Positions 1 through 11,900 of a stretch of 64,000 nucleotides of DNA are shown piece by piece. A model generated the notes under the pieces. That model worked only from the letters and a program-made list of their open reading frames with translations. It made no database searches and was not told the origin of the DNA. The position numbers and the translations under genes are program-made. This stretch comes from Nautilus pompilius (taxonomy: Eukaryota > Mollusca > Cephalopoda > Nautilida > Nautilidae), in the NCBI GenBank assembly GCA_018389105.1, contig JACATO010000985.1, positions 1-64,000 on the forward strand, in the 5' to 3' direction. Numbering within the stretch: position 1 is the first letter of the stretch; every line of letters starts with the position of its first letter.

Positions 1-191
1 CGTTACGGGAATGATGGATGACTAGAGAGCTGAGCCTCTGAGAGTATCGCTTGGTTGGGATGCGGAATTAATACAAGAGGAACTCTTGTGTGAATCCATC
101 TCTAGTAGAGAAAATGGCTTTAGACTGAAATTAAATATATAGAAAATAACCGTATTAATTATATGTATAAATTTAAGATAATAAAAAATAC

Positions 192-192
<1 letters not shown>

Positions 193-246
<54 letters not shown>

Positions 247-270
247 GTAATAATATAATAATAATAATAT
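193..270. repeat. (ATA)n microsatellite
   Basis: A run of ATA/AAT triplets with two small interruptions near its 3' end. It lies in non-coding sequence. Confidence 0.95.
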
Positions 271-362
271 TTTTCTTTAAACACGCAGCCATCGAAGCCA
301 GTACGCTACATCCGGGTTACATGCCCTACGAGAAATATTTTCCCATGCTTCCTACTGTGATT

Positions 363-384
363 GCGCATGCGCCGTTTCCTTCCG
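363..384 (+). promoter_or_regulatory. NRF-1-like palindrome with adjacent ETS-like site
   Basis: GCGCATGCGC at 363-372 is a perfect NRF-1 core palindrome. TTTCCTTCCG follows directly, an ETS-like sequence. This pair is common in CpG-type promoters. No gene is visible immediately beside it; it lies 1.9 kb upstream of the ADAMTSL start codon. Confidence 0.3.
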
Positions 385-1369
385 ACTTGATTTTTGCTCT
401 GAAAACGTCCGATATTTGTGGAGAAAGGCAAGGAATGTCAGAAAGAGACAGAGTCTCTAGATTTTTTCTCATTAGTGGAAGACTTTCGGCGTGGATCATT
501 TCAAGGTCGGCGGATCGGCTTAGGAAAAGGACGTGGGCTGGCAGTCGGGCTGTCTGAGGTTCTCGTTCAGCCACTCGACCGACAGCTGCTCTTCATACTA
601 TCTGGCTGCTGCTCTGTTTATCACGTACATTCAAATACCTCAGAAAGAGCTTTATGTTCAATCATCTATTTTGTTGGTGTGGAACGGGCAATAAATAAGA
701 CGAAGCACTGTTCAGATAGGCGGGGTTTTTGAGTTAATCTAATTAAACATTTAGATGGGATGAGACGGTCCCTCCCCTAAGGGCAGTCTAAGCCGTGAAG
801 GTTTCGTCGGATCTTATGGGAGCGGTGGCAGAGTGGAGCAGGTGCCAAAAAAGGACCAGATCTGTGATGGGTTTCTAGTTAGAATAGTGAGTTTTCTGAC
901 TCATCGCTATCAACTCCCTACCTGGGTTGCCTCGGTGCACTCGATTTTGCAGTAAGCCTTGATGGAGGTCAGTGCACATGGAGAAGGGGGGGGTTAATTG
1001 TGTTCCTGAAGGCTACAATCACACCAGGTCAGTCACTAGGATTAACACCTCGGGTCATCACCATACGTGGAATTTTCGGGGTGAAAAAAAAACAACCTAC
1101 ATTTATGTTGATTTTGAAACGGTCCCTTAACGCAGAAGTTCTGTAGTTGTGCCTATTTCTATTGCGGGACGTAGTATTTGGTGGGAGGGGGTGGAAAATA
1201 GCATCTTTAGGGGCCAAAGGCTTTACTGCGAGCGTCGGAAATGCATGCATTCGTGAGTCAAAAGAGAAAGGATAGCTGACGGGGTAAGAGAAACAATATT
1301 TAATTCCCACGTCGATAAACTTTGCATAGTGATGAGTACTCAGTTTTTCCTCCGCACAAGCAGAGAGGC

Positions 1370-2287
1370 CGCCGCCAGGTGAACAGGGGCTGCCGTGCTC
1401 GGGGCTGCGATCCAAGTCTGTGCATTCGTTCGTCGGGACATATCTCTCTCTCTCTCTCTCTCTCTCGGACCCGATCGGCGATCATCAGACACAGCAGCAG
1501 AGCGCCCGCTGCGATAGTGCGACCACTGACCCAGTTCTGTCTTCCTCGGGTCTCCCTCTCGCACAGCGACCCCGCGTCCAGCTGTCACTTTCACCACGCG
1601 CTTGTCGTGTTTCTGGAGCGGGCGCTTTCGATAGCCCGCCCCTCCCCCCCGGCCCGGCCCCCCTTCGTCGGTCGGTGGGTCGCCGTCTCGCGCGTTTCTT
1701 CCTCTCCGATCGGCTTCGAGTTAATGTGGGGGGTGGGGAATTCCGGTAGATATCTGTATAAGAATCGAAAAGCGCGCGTGTTTACACACTGGCTGCGGGC
1801 GCCCACGCGCACGGCCGGTCACCAGAATAACTTCCTCCTCCTCTCCCCCTATACCCCCCCCTCCTCGCTGCAGTTCTGTCGTTAACCGCAGAGGACGGAG
1901 AGAAAGGTTCGTCTCGACGCCCCGCCACTCACTCGATCGCAGCCCCAACCCCTCGCGCTGGGGGGAGGAGTGCGCGTCTGTCGGAAGGTGTGAATCGCCG
2001 ACGGTAAGCGGAAGGAGAGAGTAAACTTTCCGTCCAACAAGTGGATCAAACGCCGAGCGCTCGCAGACAGACAGACAGACAGACAGGCAGGCGGGCACGG
2101 GAGCGCATCAGCAGAAAACGATTTCTCAGGGATAATTATTATGACATAGCCCGGCACGGATTACTTACAGCCTCCTGACTGGTGGGACAGTGAATTAATG
2201 CGTGGTGAAGGACTTGACACCTACATTCTGGGCAATTTTACAATTGCCTTATTGTGGATGGTACATTAACATCGAGTTCACACAACG
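1370..2287 (+). promoter_or_regulatory. GC-rich candidate promoter and 5' leader of the ADAMTSL gene
   Basis: This stretch is clearly more GC- and CpG-rich than its AT-rich surroundings and ends at the start codon. It holds a (TC)n run at 1443-1466, a possible TATA element (GTATAAG, 1756-1762) and a (CAGA)n run at 2064-2095. An acceptor-like CTTACAG at 2164-2170 raises the possibility that the leader itself is spliced. The transcription start is not determined. Confidence 0.4.
2198..2269 (+). promoter_or_regulatory. Upstream open reading frame in the presumed 5' leader
   Basis: An ATG at 2198 opens 23 codons that end at TAA 2267-2269, 18 bases before the exon 1 ATG and in the same frame. A second in-frame ATG at 2258 gives a three-codon version. 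If the leader includes this stretch, the uORF could lower initiation at the main start. Translation of it is not shown. Confidence 0.35.
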
Positions 2288-2323
2288 ATGTCGGCCCGGT
2301 CTGTGCTCTTGGCCGCGCTTCTG
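2288..2323 (+). CDS. ADAMTSL1: Exon 1: start codon and first half of signal peptide
   Basis: The 12 codons encode MSARSVLLAALL and end in phase 0 at a strong donor, GTAAGTG. An in-frame TAA at 2267-2269 means this reading frame cannot extend further upstream past it, which supports this ATG. Joined to exon 2 the N-terminus reads as a hydrophobic signal peptide with a plausible cleavage site after Ser-Leu-Ala at residue 20, just before the first tryptophans of TSR1. The exon follows a GC-rich stretch typical of a promoter. Exon 2 is 46 kb away and the exon is short, so another 5' exon in intron 1 could serve as well or instead; a cDNA end would settle it. Confidence 0.65.
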
Positions 2324-2882
2324 GTAAGTGGCTTGGAATCAAGTTTGCTTTGTTTGGATAACAACTAGAAGAGAAGAAAGAAAAACAAAAGTGTTTTTGG
2401 GTTTCGGATTTTTTTCTTCAGTTCGGGCCCCAAATCTCCCCGTCTTCCCTCCTTCCTATTACAGACCCCGGAGTCGCTCGGGACGCGGGCGGGTGATCTG
2501 CGTGTGGGAGCTGCCGGAGGTGGGGTGGGGGGCAATAATAGTGATAAAGATAAAACTATAGTGCGGGTGATATAGGGTAATAACAGCAAACAGAACCAGT
2601 CCGTCGTCTCTCATTCTTCCTTCTCAGTGAGGCGACCCGTCGTTCTATTATTGCTGTTTTGTTAGCTCTTAGTTTCATGCGGTATCTCCTCCGCTCGCTG
2701 AATACCGAGGTGGTTTAACGGAGATAACTAACACCTGTTAACGCTAGCAGTAGCAAACGCTTTGGTTTGGTCTGTTCGTTTGAGGTGACAGCATGAACCG
2801 TTCGTTAGTTGTGGTCGGGTTTACAGGTGGGGTAGCGGGCCGCTGAATGGTGCGGAGGGAGCATAGACAGTTTGTTTCTGTT

Positions 2883-2928
<46 letters not shown>

Positions 2929-5779
2929 TGAGATGACGTTATTACAGAGAGAGAGAGATGACGTTATTACAGAGAGAGAGGAGGGGGGGGCGAGAGAGAG
3001 AGAGGGAGGAGGAGAGAGAGAGAGAGAGAGGAGAGAATGAGAGAGAGAGAGAGAGAGAGATTGTCTAACGTCCCAGTTTTTTGTATTGATGAATCCGACT
3101 GGACGACCGTTTACACTCCCATGTAGTTCGCCCAGCTGTAAGGACAAACCGATTTTACAACTGTTACATTAGAGTGATGAATAGAACGAACAAGCAAAAG
3201 GCGGTGCTGTGTTTTTGAGCTCTCGGTGTTTTCGCTGGCTGCCTTAGATCGGTAACCTTCAGAGACGTGGTCGTATCGTAATTCCTTACTTCGCTGTGGG
3301 TAGAACATTTCAGAGATCAGCGGACGGAAGGAAGGACGAAAGATCGGATAAACGGAAATTCCTCATTTATTTTAGTGCGACCAGAAATTATTTAAATAGA
3401 AATTACAAGCTACAACGACGAGATAATGTGCTTATTTTCGATTTCTTTGCCTAAATATGCGGACGACTGGTTAGCACAGGATAAAAATTCTAAACGATCA
3501 TTCCAATAGTTTGTTAAATATGAAGAGATGTTACATCTAGGCAGATGTTTATTTATTAATCTGTAGTTGATGTGGATGTAAAAGGAAAACATCTATGATT
3601 ATATCACACTCGCTGCTGTCGCTTTTGGGAGAACATCCAAGAACTTTCAGCGTTAGGACTGACAATAATTTAATTAATATTTAATTCGCTAATTAGTCGA
3701 AATGTGTTAGAAAAGTAATTTCAGTCAGTAGATGCTTTATTTCAATTTGCTTAATGCCTTAATTCGAACTCGGTTAGTTAATTTTTAATTATTGAACAGT
3801 TACTCAACATAGTAGACAAATTAGATATTTGCTAGATTTATGTGGGCTGGGAGTTAGTATTTTGAATCAGCCCAGATAATTGTTAATTAGCGGTTACTGG
3901 TAATTACAAACCGGTAATTTAATTATTCACATTTAGATGTATTTAGTATTTTTTAAAAAGATAATTCTAATCAGTTGTATTTACTTACTTAATTAACTGC
4001 ATTCATCACGAGTTCGGTATTCTAGCATCACACCTTTTAAATTTGTTCGGTTACTCATTAGCTCTGTTCACTCAATGTTCTATCTAGTCTATCCTCTCCG
4101 TCCTAATCAACTACCATAGTTTCTATTATATACCTTTTTTTTTTTTGGAGGGTTAACTTTAGGGTTTGTAGTAGTACACTGGGTTATTCTAATTAGCTAA
4201 TCTCGTTTAGGCCTGCCCGCGTGCATGTATGTTTTCGTGTGTGTGTGTGTGTGTGACGGATCCACGATGAACTGGGAACGAGGCGACGAACAGAAGCGCG
4301 AGCGCGCGTTGTTGATGAGACCGAGGCCCCAGATAGCTGAGTTTCAGAGCAGCCCGGCTCGCATACGACTTTCTCCATCTGTCAAGACGAGTTCTCTCTG
4401 CCCCCTACCGGTCCGAGCGCCGCGGAGCGTGCGCAATTTAAGTTTGGGTGTGTGTGTGGGTGTGCGTGCGTGCGTGCGAATGTCTTTTCTGAAGAATGGA
4501 AGAATTATTAGGGCGAGAGACAGGCAGACTTTACAAAGAGCTTGCGTCAATTAGCGTCACAGCATAACTGATCTATGTTAAAGACACGAAGGAATAATGA
4601 ACCACTCTACCAAATAGATTAAAAGTTATTTTTGAACTTAGGTGAATTCTAAGGAGAATTTCTTGTTTGCAGTAATGTTACTGCTTTGTTTACTGCTTTA
4701 ACCTATATATAATAATAATAATATAATAATAATATAATAATAATAATAATAAGAAGAAGAAGAAGAAGAAAACTATGTTAACTGTTAGCCCGAGGGAATA
4801 AGCAGTAAGCAGACTGATAATATTTCGTTATTTACCTAGATGTCTATTCCTGACTGATAACCAGTGCATCACTTTGGGAAGCATTTAGCTACAAGTGGAG
4901 GAATGTGAGACGATCTCTTGAAGAGAAACCCGAAATGCTTTTTTTTTTTTTTTTCCGAGGGGTGCCATGTCACATTACAAGTGATGACTTCTCGCCATTT
5001 TCTCTGCTCTGGCTACGTTTGTCTGCTCTTGTGTCCCCCTCCCCACGGAAGATGGCGCTGCCATACCGCGCGAGTGCTCGAGCCGCTTGAAAGAATTGTG
5101 AACTGTTGGGTAACCGCGGTTCTGCTCGGAGTGGACTGGAGGATAAACAGGAGTTCGAACCTTTCGCTTGGTTGTGATGCCACCCCCATCCCCCCCACAA
5201 ACGTTTATGGTATTTCTTGAGAATACTGATTGGTCGGCAAGGAAAGGTAAACAAAAAATATTACGGAAAATTTAGTCTGAATGTCTAATTTATATTCATT
5301 AACAACGTCACGACATTAATTAGCCTGATGATTCTTTACTCCGCGATTGCTAATTAGCTGAAATACAACCGCGTCTTGCGTTTGCAAAGCATTTAATCAA
5401 GTTATCAGTTTTCATTTACTTTTAATTAATTATTTTTGCGCAGATTGTTTAGCTTACCTGTTATTCGTAAACGTGCGAGCTATTAGCATTGCCAGTTTTA
5501 AAAAAAAAGAAAAAAATATTATTTACCTCTGTGAATGGAAGCACGTTAATTAGCTTACCTGATATAAATATTAAATACTCTTTGGGCTTACTACCATATG
5601 TAAATTTACCTCTTTGATTATTTAATTTGTATCTGTTACTGCATGCAGGCTAATCAACTGATATAAAGTATGCCGATCTTGGAACTAATTGACAAACATA
5701 GCTGACCGAACTGGAACTCTGCTATCATTTAAAAGCTCACTTTCGACACTATGGTACTTAGGTATTGGACCAGACGGCT

Positions 5780-5854
<75 letters not shown>

Positions 5855-8800
5855 CACCATTTGTAATATTGGACTAAAGGAGATACTAGGAGATCCCTCC
5901 GGTACTGATGATTTATTTCGCATTAGATTCATGAGTTCTACTGAACTTAAACAGTAGAGCAGCGCGTTATGTTAGACTAAAAAACTCTACGGGATTCGCT
6001 TCTGCGATGACGGTTTGTTAAACAGCAAACACGAGTGTAATACAGGAATAACAAACCACACGAGTTCGTTCTTGTCGTTATCGTCTGTTCGAAAATACTA
6101 GAGAACTTTTTTCGAAGAAATATTTGAAGAATTCTCCAGAACGGACATGTAAATTGTTTTTTTTGTATAAAGGCATGAATCAAAAGTTGTCTTGTCCTCG
6201 TGTCATATTTGGCTCTGTTAGGACAGTATTTATTCTGAAGGGCGGCGCCAATGCTAACTGCTATCGTTAGACATATTCTCTAAGATGGAGAGTTATTGAT
6301 AGGACAGACGCCAGATGGCGCGATGCCTAAATGTGAACGGAAAGATTTTTTTAACGTTCGCGGTGTTATTTTCCTAAGACCAATTCGAGGTCACAAAGCT
6401 GGCAGCTGATCGCTAAGTGCCATTTTTGGGGTCTGGTGAAGCAGAAAACCAACACTGACAGGACTTACAGCCGATCTCTCTGCCACAAGGTTATTGCCAA
6501 CCTTAATCATCCGCAGTAGGTAGGACGAAAGAGCCAGTGGAGCGACGACTTGCGGCTTTATTCCCTTGATCCGCCGCCAAATAGGAGAGGATGAAGCCGG
6601 TGCCTTGAATATGTCGCTTAGACGCCAGTTAATCGGAGTCATGTTCTCTTTTCTGGTGATTGATGATAGGGCTTTCAATGTGACACATGAGGCATACTCA
6701 TCTGGAGTGGGACGTGGAACACGGAATCATCTCACAGACATCAAGGAAGAAATAGATTACTACAGCGGTGGAGGTGCGATGGTCTACGCAGGTATTTCGT
6801 TGGCTTGGCGTACAGGCCTGCGTGCATTTCAGAGTGGTACGCTGACTGCAGTGAGGTAGAGGGACGAGCTTCCGGATCCGTTTGTTAGATCACGCTCAGG
6901 TGCAACTGTATATAATTTCATTTTAATGGACAACAACGATCGTCTGCACAGGGCACATGTAATCGAACAATTTCTTCAAGACCATCGTGATCTGTCTAAA
7001 ACGTTCTCTTGTCTACTGAGAACGTTTGGGATGCCCTGGGAAGAAACGTTGCAACCCACCAAACTCACTCCAAGAACTAAAAACTTTACCAATAAGACAA
7101 TGGACTTCTTTCCTCACTGCTCTCGTTGACCTGGTTACAAGCAGCTTGCAAAGATGCTGAGTTATGTATTTGTTCACATTCATTCTTTTGTTATAATTTC
7201 TTGTTTCCTGATTTAAACCATCTTGGAAACCAGAGCATTTGACAGTAGATCCCTGGCCATTATCGGGCTGACAACCATGGCCTGCTAGACAGTAAATGCT
7301 ATTGCAATGTTGGAATAAAACAATACCTGACAGTTTGTCCGGCAGCGATTTGTCAGACCACCCGTCTTTACGACACTGAATTTTGCTGTAAGAATATTCA
7401 TTACTTTTGAAAACCCCAAACTTTGTCAAATTGTTTCTAATAAGGGGTAATTTTAAGGCAGACCCCACGCGCAGATGAAAGAACCGAAGTTTTTTTCGTA
7501 TTTATTGGCTAATTTAAACTGTTCTTATCTAAACGCTAAAGCTCAAATAAAAGGAACCTTTTTTAAAATAGTTTTTCCTAAATATAAGCCAGGCCCAGTC
7601 TGTTTACAGGTGTGCATATGTCCAACTTTGTTCTGGTGCTATGTAAAGCCGCATTTAACTTCTAATTACCGGATTACCTTTGACAGTTTGGGTTGGCTCC
7701 CTGAATTGCCAAACCGGTGATGACGGGTAATATATCTAAGCATGGCATACATTAAACGGTGCTCCAGCGGTATTTAACAGCGAACGACATTATTAAAGGC
7801 CTCGTGGTTCTTTGAAAACAAGAAAGAAAACAATCGACAATAAATTCTAGTGGGACCGGATGAAAGACACTTGGGCGCAAATCACTAAGTGGGTAAACAC
7901 TTTAGAATCCCATCTTTCCCAAGCGTAAAAGCTGGTACTCCGTCTCTGAATCGTCTCTCTAAGGCTTTTAAACGAAGCTGGCTAGCTGAAAAGGGGCAAA
8001 ACAGTTCGGCTGGCGTTCGGATGTAGAGCGACATCTCACGGAAGAAAATCTACATTAATGGCTGATGAGAATCGTGCTTCCATCGCAGTTGGCTCGTGGG
8101 TTTAAAATATATCATCCTTAGTTTGGATTATTACACCCAAAACTAGCGAACTGTTCTGAAAGTTTATGCCTATATTCTTCACAATTTATAGTAAAGTTTC
8201 GTAAATTACGCAGCGATGCCAGATTTGCTTACGCTGCTGTATGCATAAATAATTATTTGTTCAGAGAAAAATGTATACTGCAAGAAAAAAAACGTATTTA
8301 TTTATTCTGCATTACGTGTTCAACCAGGTACAGGTTGTATCTAGCATACCAAGAGAGAACGAGAAACGTCTTCGGGGTGCCACTAAATAGCAATATCATT
8401 TTCGCGCCAGTAAAGTTGGCCTTTCTTTATTTATCTTTAGCAACTCAGTAATGACGAGATTTCCTCTTCCGATAATTCCAAACTGAAAGAATATATGATT
8501 AGAAGACATCCATTTCCATTATGACGGCTCATTTAACATTGTTAGCTCATATAGAATCTGCCGGAATATGTAAACAGATTAATAATTATGACTGTTAGAA
8601 ATACACACGTATTTCCGCAAAATATTTAGTTTAGTATTTATAAAGAATCAGGAATCCATCTCTTCTCTCTCTCTCTGTGTGTGTGTGCTGACGACGTCAT
8701 TCTCTCTCTCACTCTCTCCATCTCTCTCTCTCTCTCTCTGGTGTGTGTGGTGTGTGTGTGTGGGCTGACGACGTCATCTCTTCTCTCTATCTGTATGGAG

Positions 8801-8917
8801 ACGTCATCTCTCTCTCTCTCTCTCCTCTCTCTCCTCTCTCTCGCTGTGGGTGTGTGTGTGTGCGACGACGTCATCTCTTTCCTCTCCTGTATGGACGACG
8901 TCATCTCTCTCTCTCTC

Positions 8918-8958
<41 letters not shown>

Positions 8959-11900
8959 TGACGACGTCATCTCTTTCTCTCGCTGTACTGACGACGTCAT
9001 CTCTCTCTCTCTCTGTACTGACGACGTCATCTCTCTCTCTCTCTCTCTCTGGTTTGGGAGCAGTTTCCGCCATCTGTGTTTACTGCACCCTGATTTATGG
9101 ACCATGGTTCACGCGAGCGCACACGCAGACCACAAACCAGATGTAGATAAAATAAAATAAATAGCAGTTAGTCATTTCGTAATTTTAAACAAAAACTGGA
9201 AAAGAAAACTTCTTAAACCACGCTGCACAGGATATGGAGAAACTCCATTAGAGTAACAATGAAGTAATGTGACGAGCAAGTCGTAGCAACGCAGTAGCTG
9301 TATCTGAGTTAGTGACTCCCGCCGCTCCCCCCTGTATGGCGGCCCGTTTTACGTTTAACAGAAACTGTATGCGATAGTTCAAACAACTTCACGACCTTTG
9401 CAGTAATTCTTTTCTTTTCACAGACGAATGAGTTTCCGGAAGATGTTTTACGTCCGTGTCTCTCTACACACGAGGCGGGTGTCTGTTTCACGGTGTAAAG
9501 GTGGTTTTACGTTCTGCCACTTTCTCTAGGTTCATCAAAGGGCCAGACGGCTTGCTGGTAGAGTTGTGGCTGCCGTCTGGTTAGCACTACACGGAGCGAT
9601 ATCCGCACTCTCCCATCGCCACTTTTCGCTGGAGTCAGGCTTCGATTTGCCAGCCGGACGGATAGCTGAAAACTCCGAACCAGGAAGTCTCGCGCAGTTC
9701 TCGTTTCTTTTGATTACAGTACTATCGTGGCATCACGTGATAATGTCTCATTACGGCAACGTGCCAGACCGATCTCGAATGTTTATACATTCAATGTGTG
9801 TAAAGTTTTTCTTCAAATCAAATGTGGGGGCGAAATATATCTATCTAAAAGGGAATGAAAATTGTAAAGATGGAATTTTTTTAAATAACATAAATTCATC
9901 CATAAGGTTTATGAAATAAAGAGATCAACCCAAACAGGCTTAGTGACGAATAGGAAATTAACAAACGGGTTTATGTAATTGAATGCAAAGAAATAAATAG
10001 GTCTGCAAGCAAGTAAAGGAAGAAATTCGTCAACAGTTTCTAACAATTTTTCTAAAACAATCATTGTGTATTCTTAGTTTATTTATTAATATTATTTGTT
10101 TTTTTGAAGAGCGGTGTATAGTATAAACATGCTGTCTAAAGGCGAGGTAAATTTCTTACTTAAACTGCGTTATATATCCGTCAAACCTAACCGATTACTG
10201 CTGGTTTCGTGTTTTTACTGCGGTGTCTTCTTCGTCGGGGACCAATGAGCCCGACTTTCCGACGGGGGTCCGTCCCACCGACAGGGCTCTTACGCAGAAC
10301 TAGAAGTGGCGTCTAGACTCTGAGCGATGATACCTGATCATCAAGGTAACGAAATAGGGAAATACCCAATTTGAATACGGTTTTTAGAAAAATCGCTGAG
10401 GTTCCAAGCTCCGATAATTCGACTAAAACAGACAGACAGACAAAAAAACTATAACGTTATGCGGTTCTTTAAAAAAAAAAAAAAAGCACAACGAACAGAA
10501 ACCCTGCTAAACTGCACAACCTGACTGACAAAAGCGACGAAATAGGACAGCCGTGAGAGACGTTGGTCGGCCCTGACTCCGACAACGAATCGAGAAGGCT
10601 AATTACACATTAGGCGAATTTCTGCGCCGAAATCTGGAATTATGTAATTATTAAAGGTGGAAAGTAAAGCCTAATAACGGAAATTAACCCTTTATTGCCG
10701 ATTAGGTCGTCTGGGAAACGCGATCCACTTTATCTTTAAAGGTTTTCAGCCATATCTCTCTGTCCCCCCTCTCTCTATCTCTCTCTGTACTGACGTAATC
10801 TCTCTTTCTATCTCTCTGTACTGACGTAATCTCTCTCTATCTCTCTCTGTACTGACGTAATCTCTCTTTCTATCTCTCTGTACTGACGTAATCTCTCTCT
10901 ATCTCTCTGTACTGACGTAATCTCTCTGTACTGACGTAATCTCTCTCTATCTCTCTGTACTGACGTAATCTCTCTGTACTGACGTAATCTCTCTGTACTG
11001 ACGTAATCTCTCTCTCTCTCTCGGTACTAAAAGAAAATAGTTGCAAAAATGTTTATTATTTTAATCAATAAATAAACACAACTTTAATTTTCCAGTTTTG
11101 TTTGTCTTTATTTAAAACGAAAAACTTCTTACTTAGCTTTCGCATAAAGTTCCTCGCTTTTTGTTTGTTTTCCTTCTTTTGATTCAATCTGGCATCCAAT
11201 AGATTATCTAAACTTGTCACCCGTAAGACGTCTCTTTTGATCAAGGTTATGTTTTCTTTTTGATTATTTTTTTCTTATAAACTTAGAACCCTTAACGCAT
11301 CTAATTAAAAGTAGGTCTCTCACCAGGAGTAGGATATTTGTTAGCGATACGCAACTTCATCAACCTTGTCTGCAGCCATAGACAGCTATGTCAAGAGAAG
11401 AAGAAAAAGATTTCCAGCAGAGAGCGAAGTAGATATAGCATAAAACCTCCATCCAAAGACTTTTCAGAATCCTGTGATGACGTAAAAACCTCCGCTGACC
11501 TCCGTATACAGGTTTGAAGAAGGAAGGAAGGCGCGACCGACCATCAGACGGTATTATTACTGTTGTTGGTGGTGTTCTAAAGAAATATTATAATATAAAC
11601 GGAGGTTGAAACTGAAAATCGTTTCGTCTCTTGTTGAGGAATCAACCAGCAAGTTGCGGATGTTCTAGCAACTACCGAGAAAGTTCTGTCGAGCAGAGCG
11701 GTGAGAAACATCTACCGGAATGTCGCAGAGTCTTTATCTTTTCTGGCTGTCATGGAAGCCGGTAGTTGTGTCACATCAAAGGGAGTTTAGACTGCGAAAA
11801 TCAACATCCTTAACTGGGGGGGGGGGGGTACCACGCTACTTTTAAAAATTAGCACATTTAATTCATTATAAGGTATTAACGTGTCAAAATAACTTCCGCC

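Larger units (their letters stand above)
1..1369. other. Upstream intergenic sequence, no gene recognised
   Basis: The stretch contains an (ATA)n microsatellite (about 193-270), the NRF-1-like site at 363 and a polymerase III A-box-like string (GGTGGCAGAGTGG, about 825-837) without a convincing B box. The short open frames here show no domain, no coding bias I can see and no splice context. Confidence 0.6.

Noticed and set aside
1322-1885. 187-codon + strand open frame in the GC-rich promoter region
   Set aside because: It is low-complexity Ser/Arg/Pro-rich, overlaps open frames in all other frames, and shows no domain; explained by high GC with few stops.
8638-9160. Overlapping open frames of up to 159 codons on both strands
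   Set aside because: They consist of Ser-Leu or Arg-Glu runs from (CT)n/(GA)n sequence.
10758-11023. CRISPR-like regular repeats
   Set aside because: Spacers are low-complexity CT sequence of uneven length, the repeat has no palindromic CRISPR form, and the context is a eukaryotic intron.
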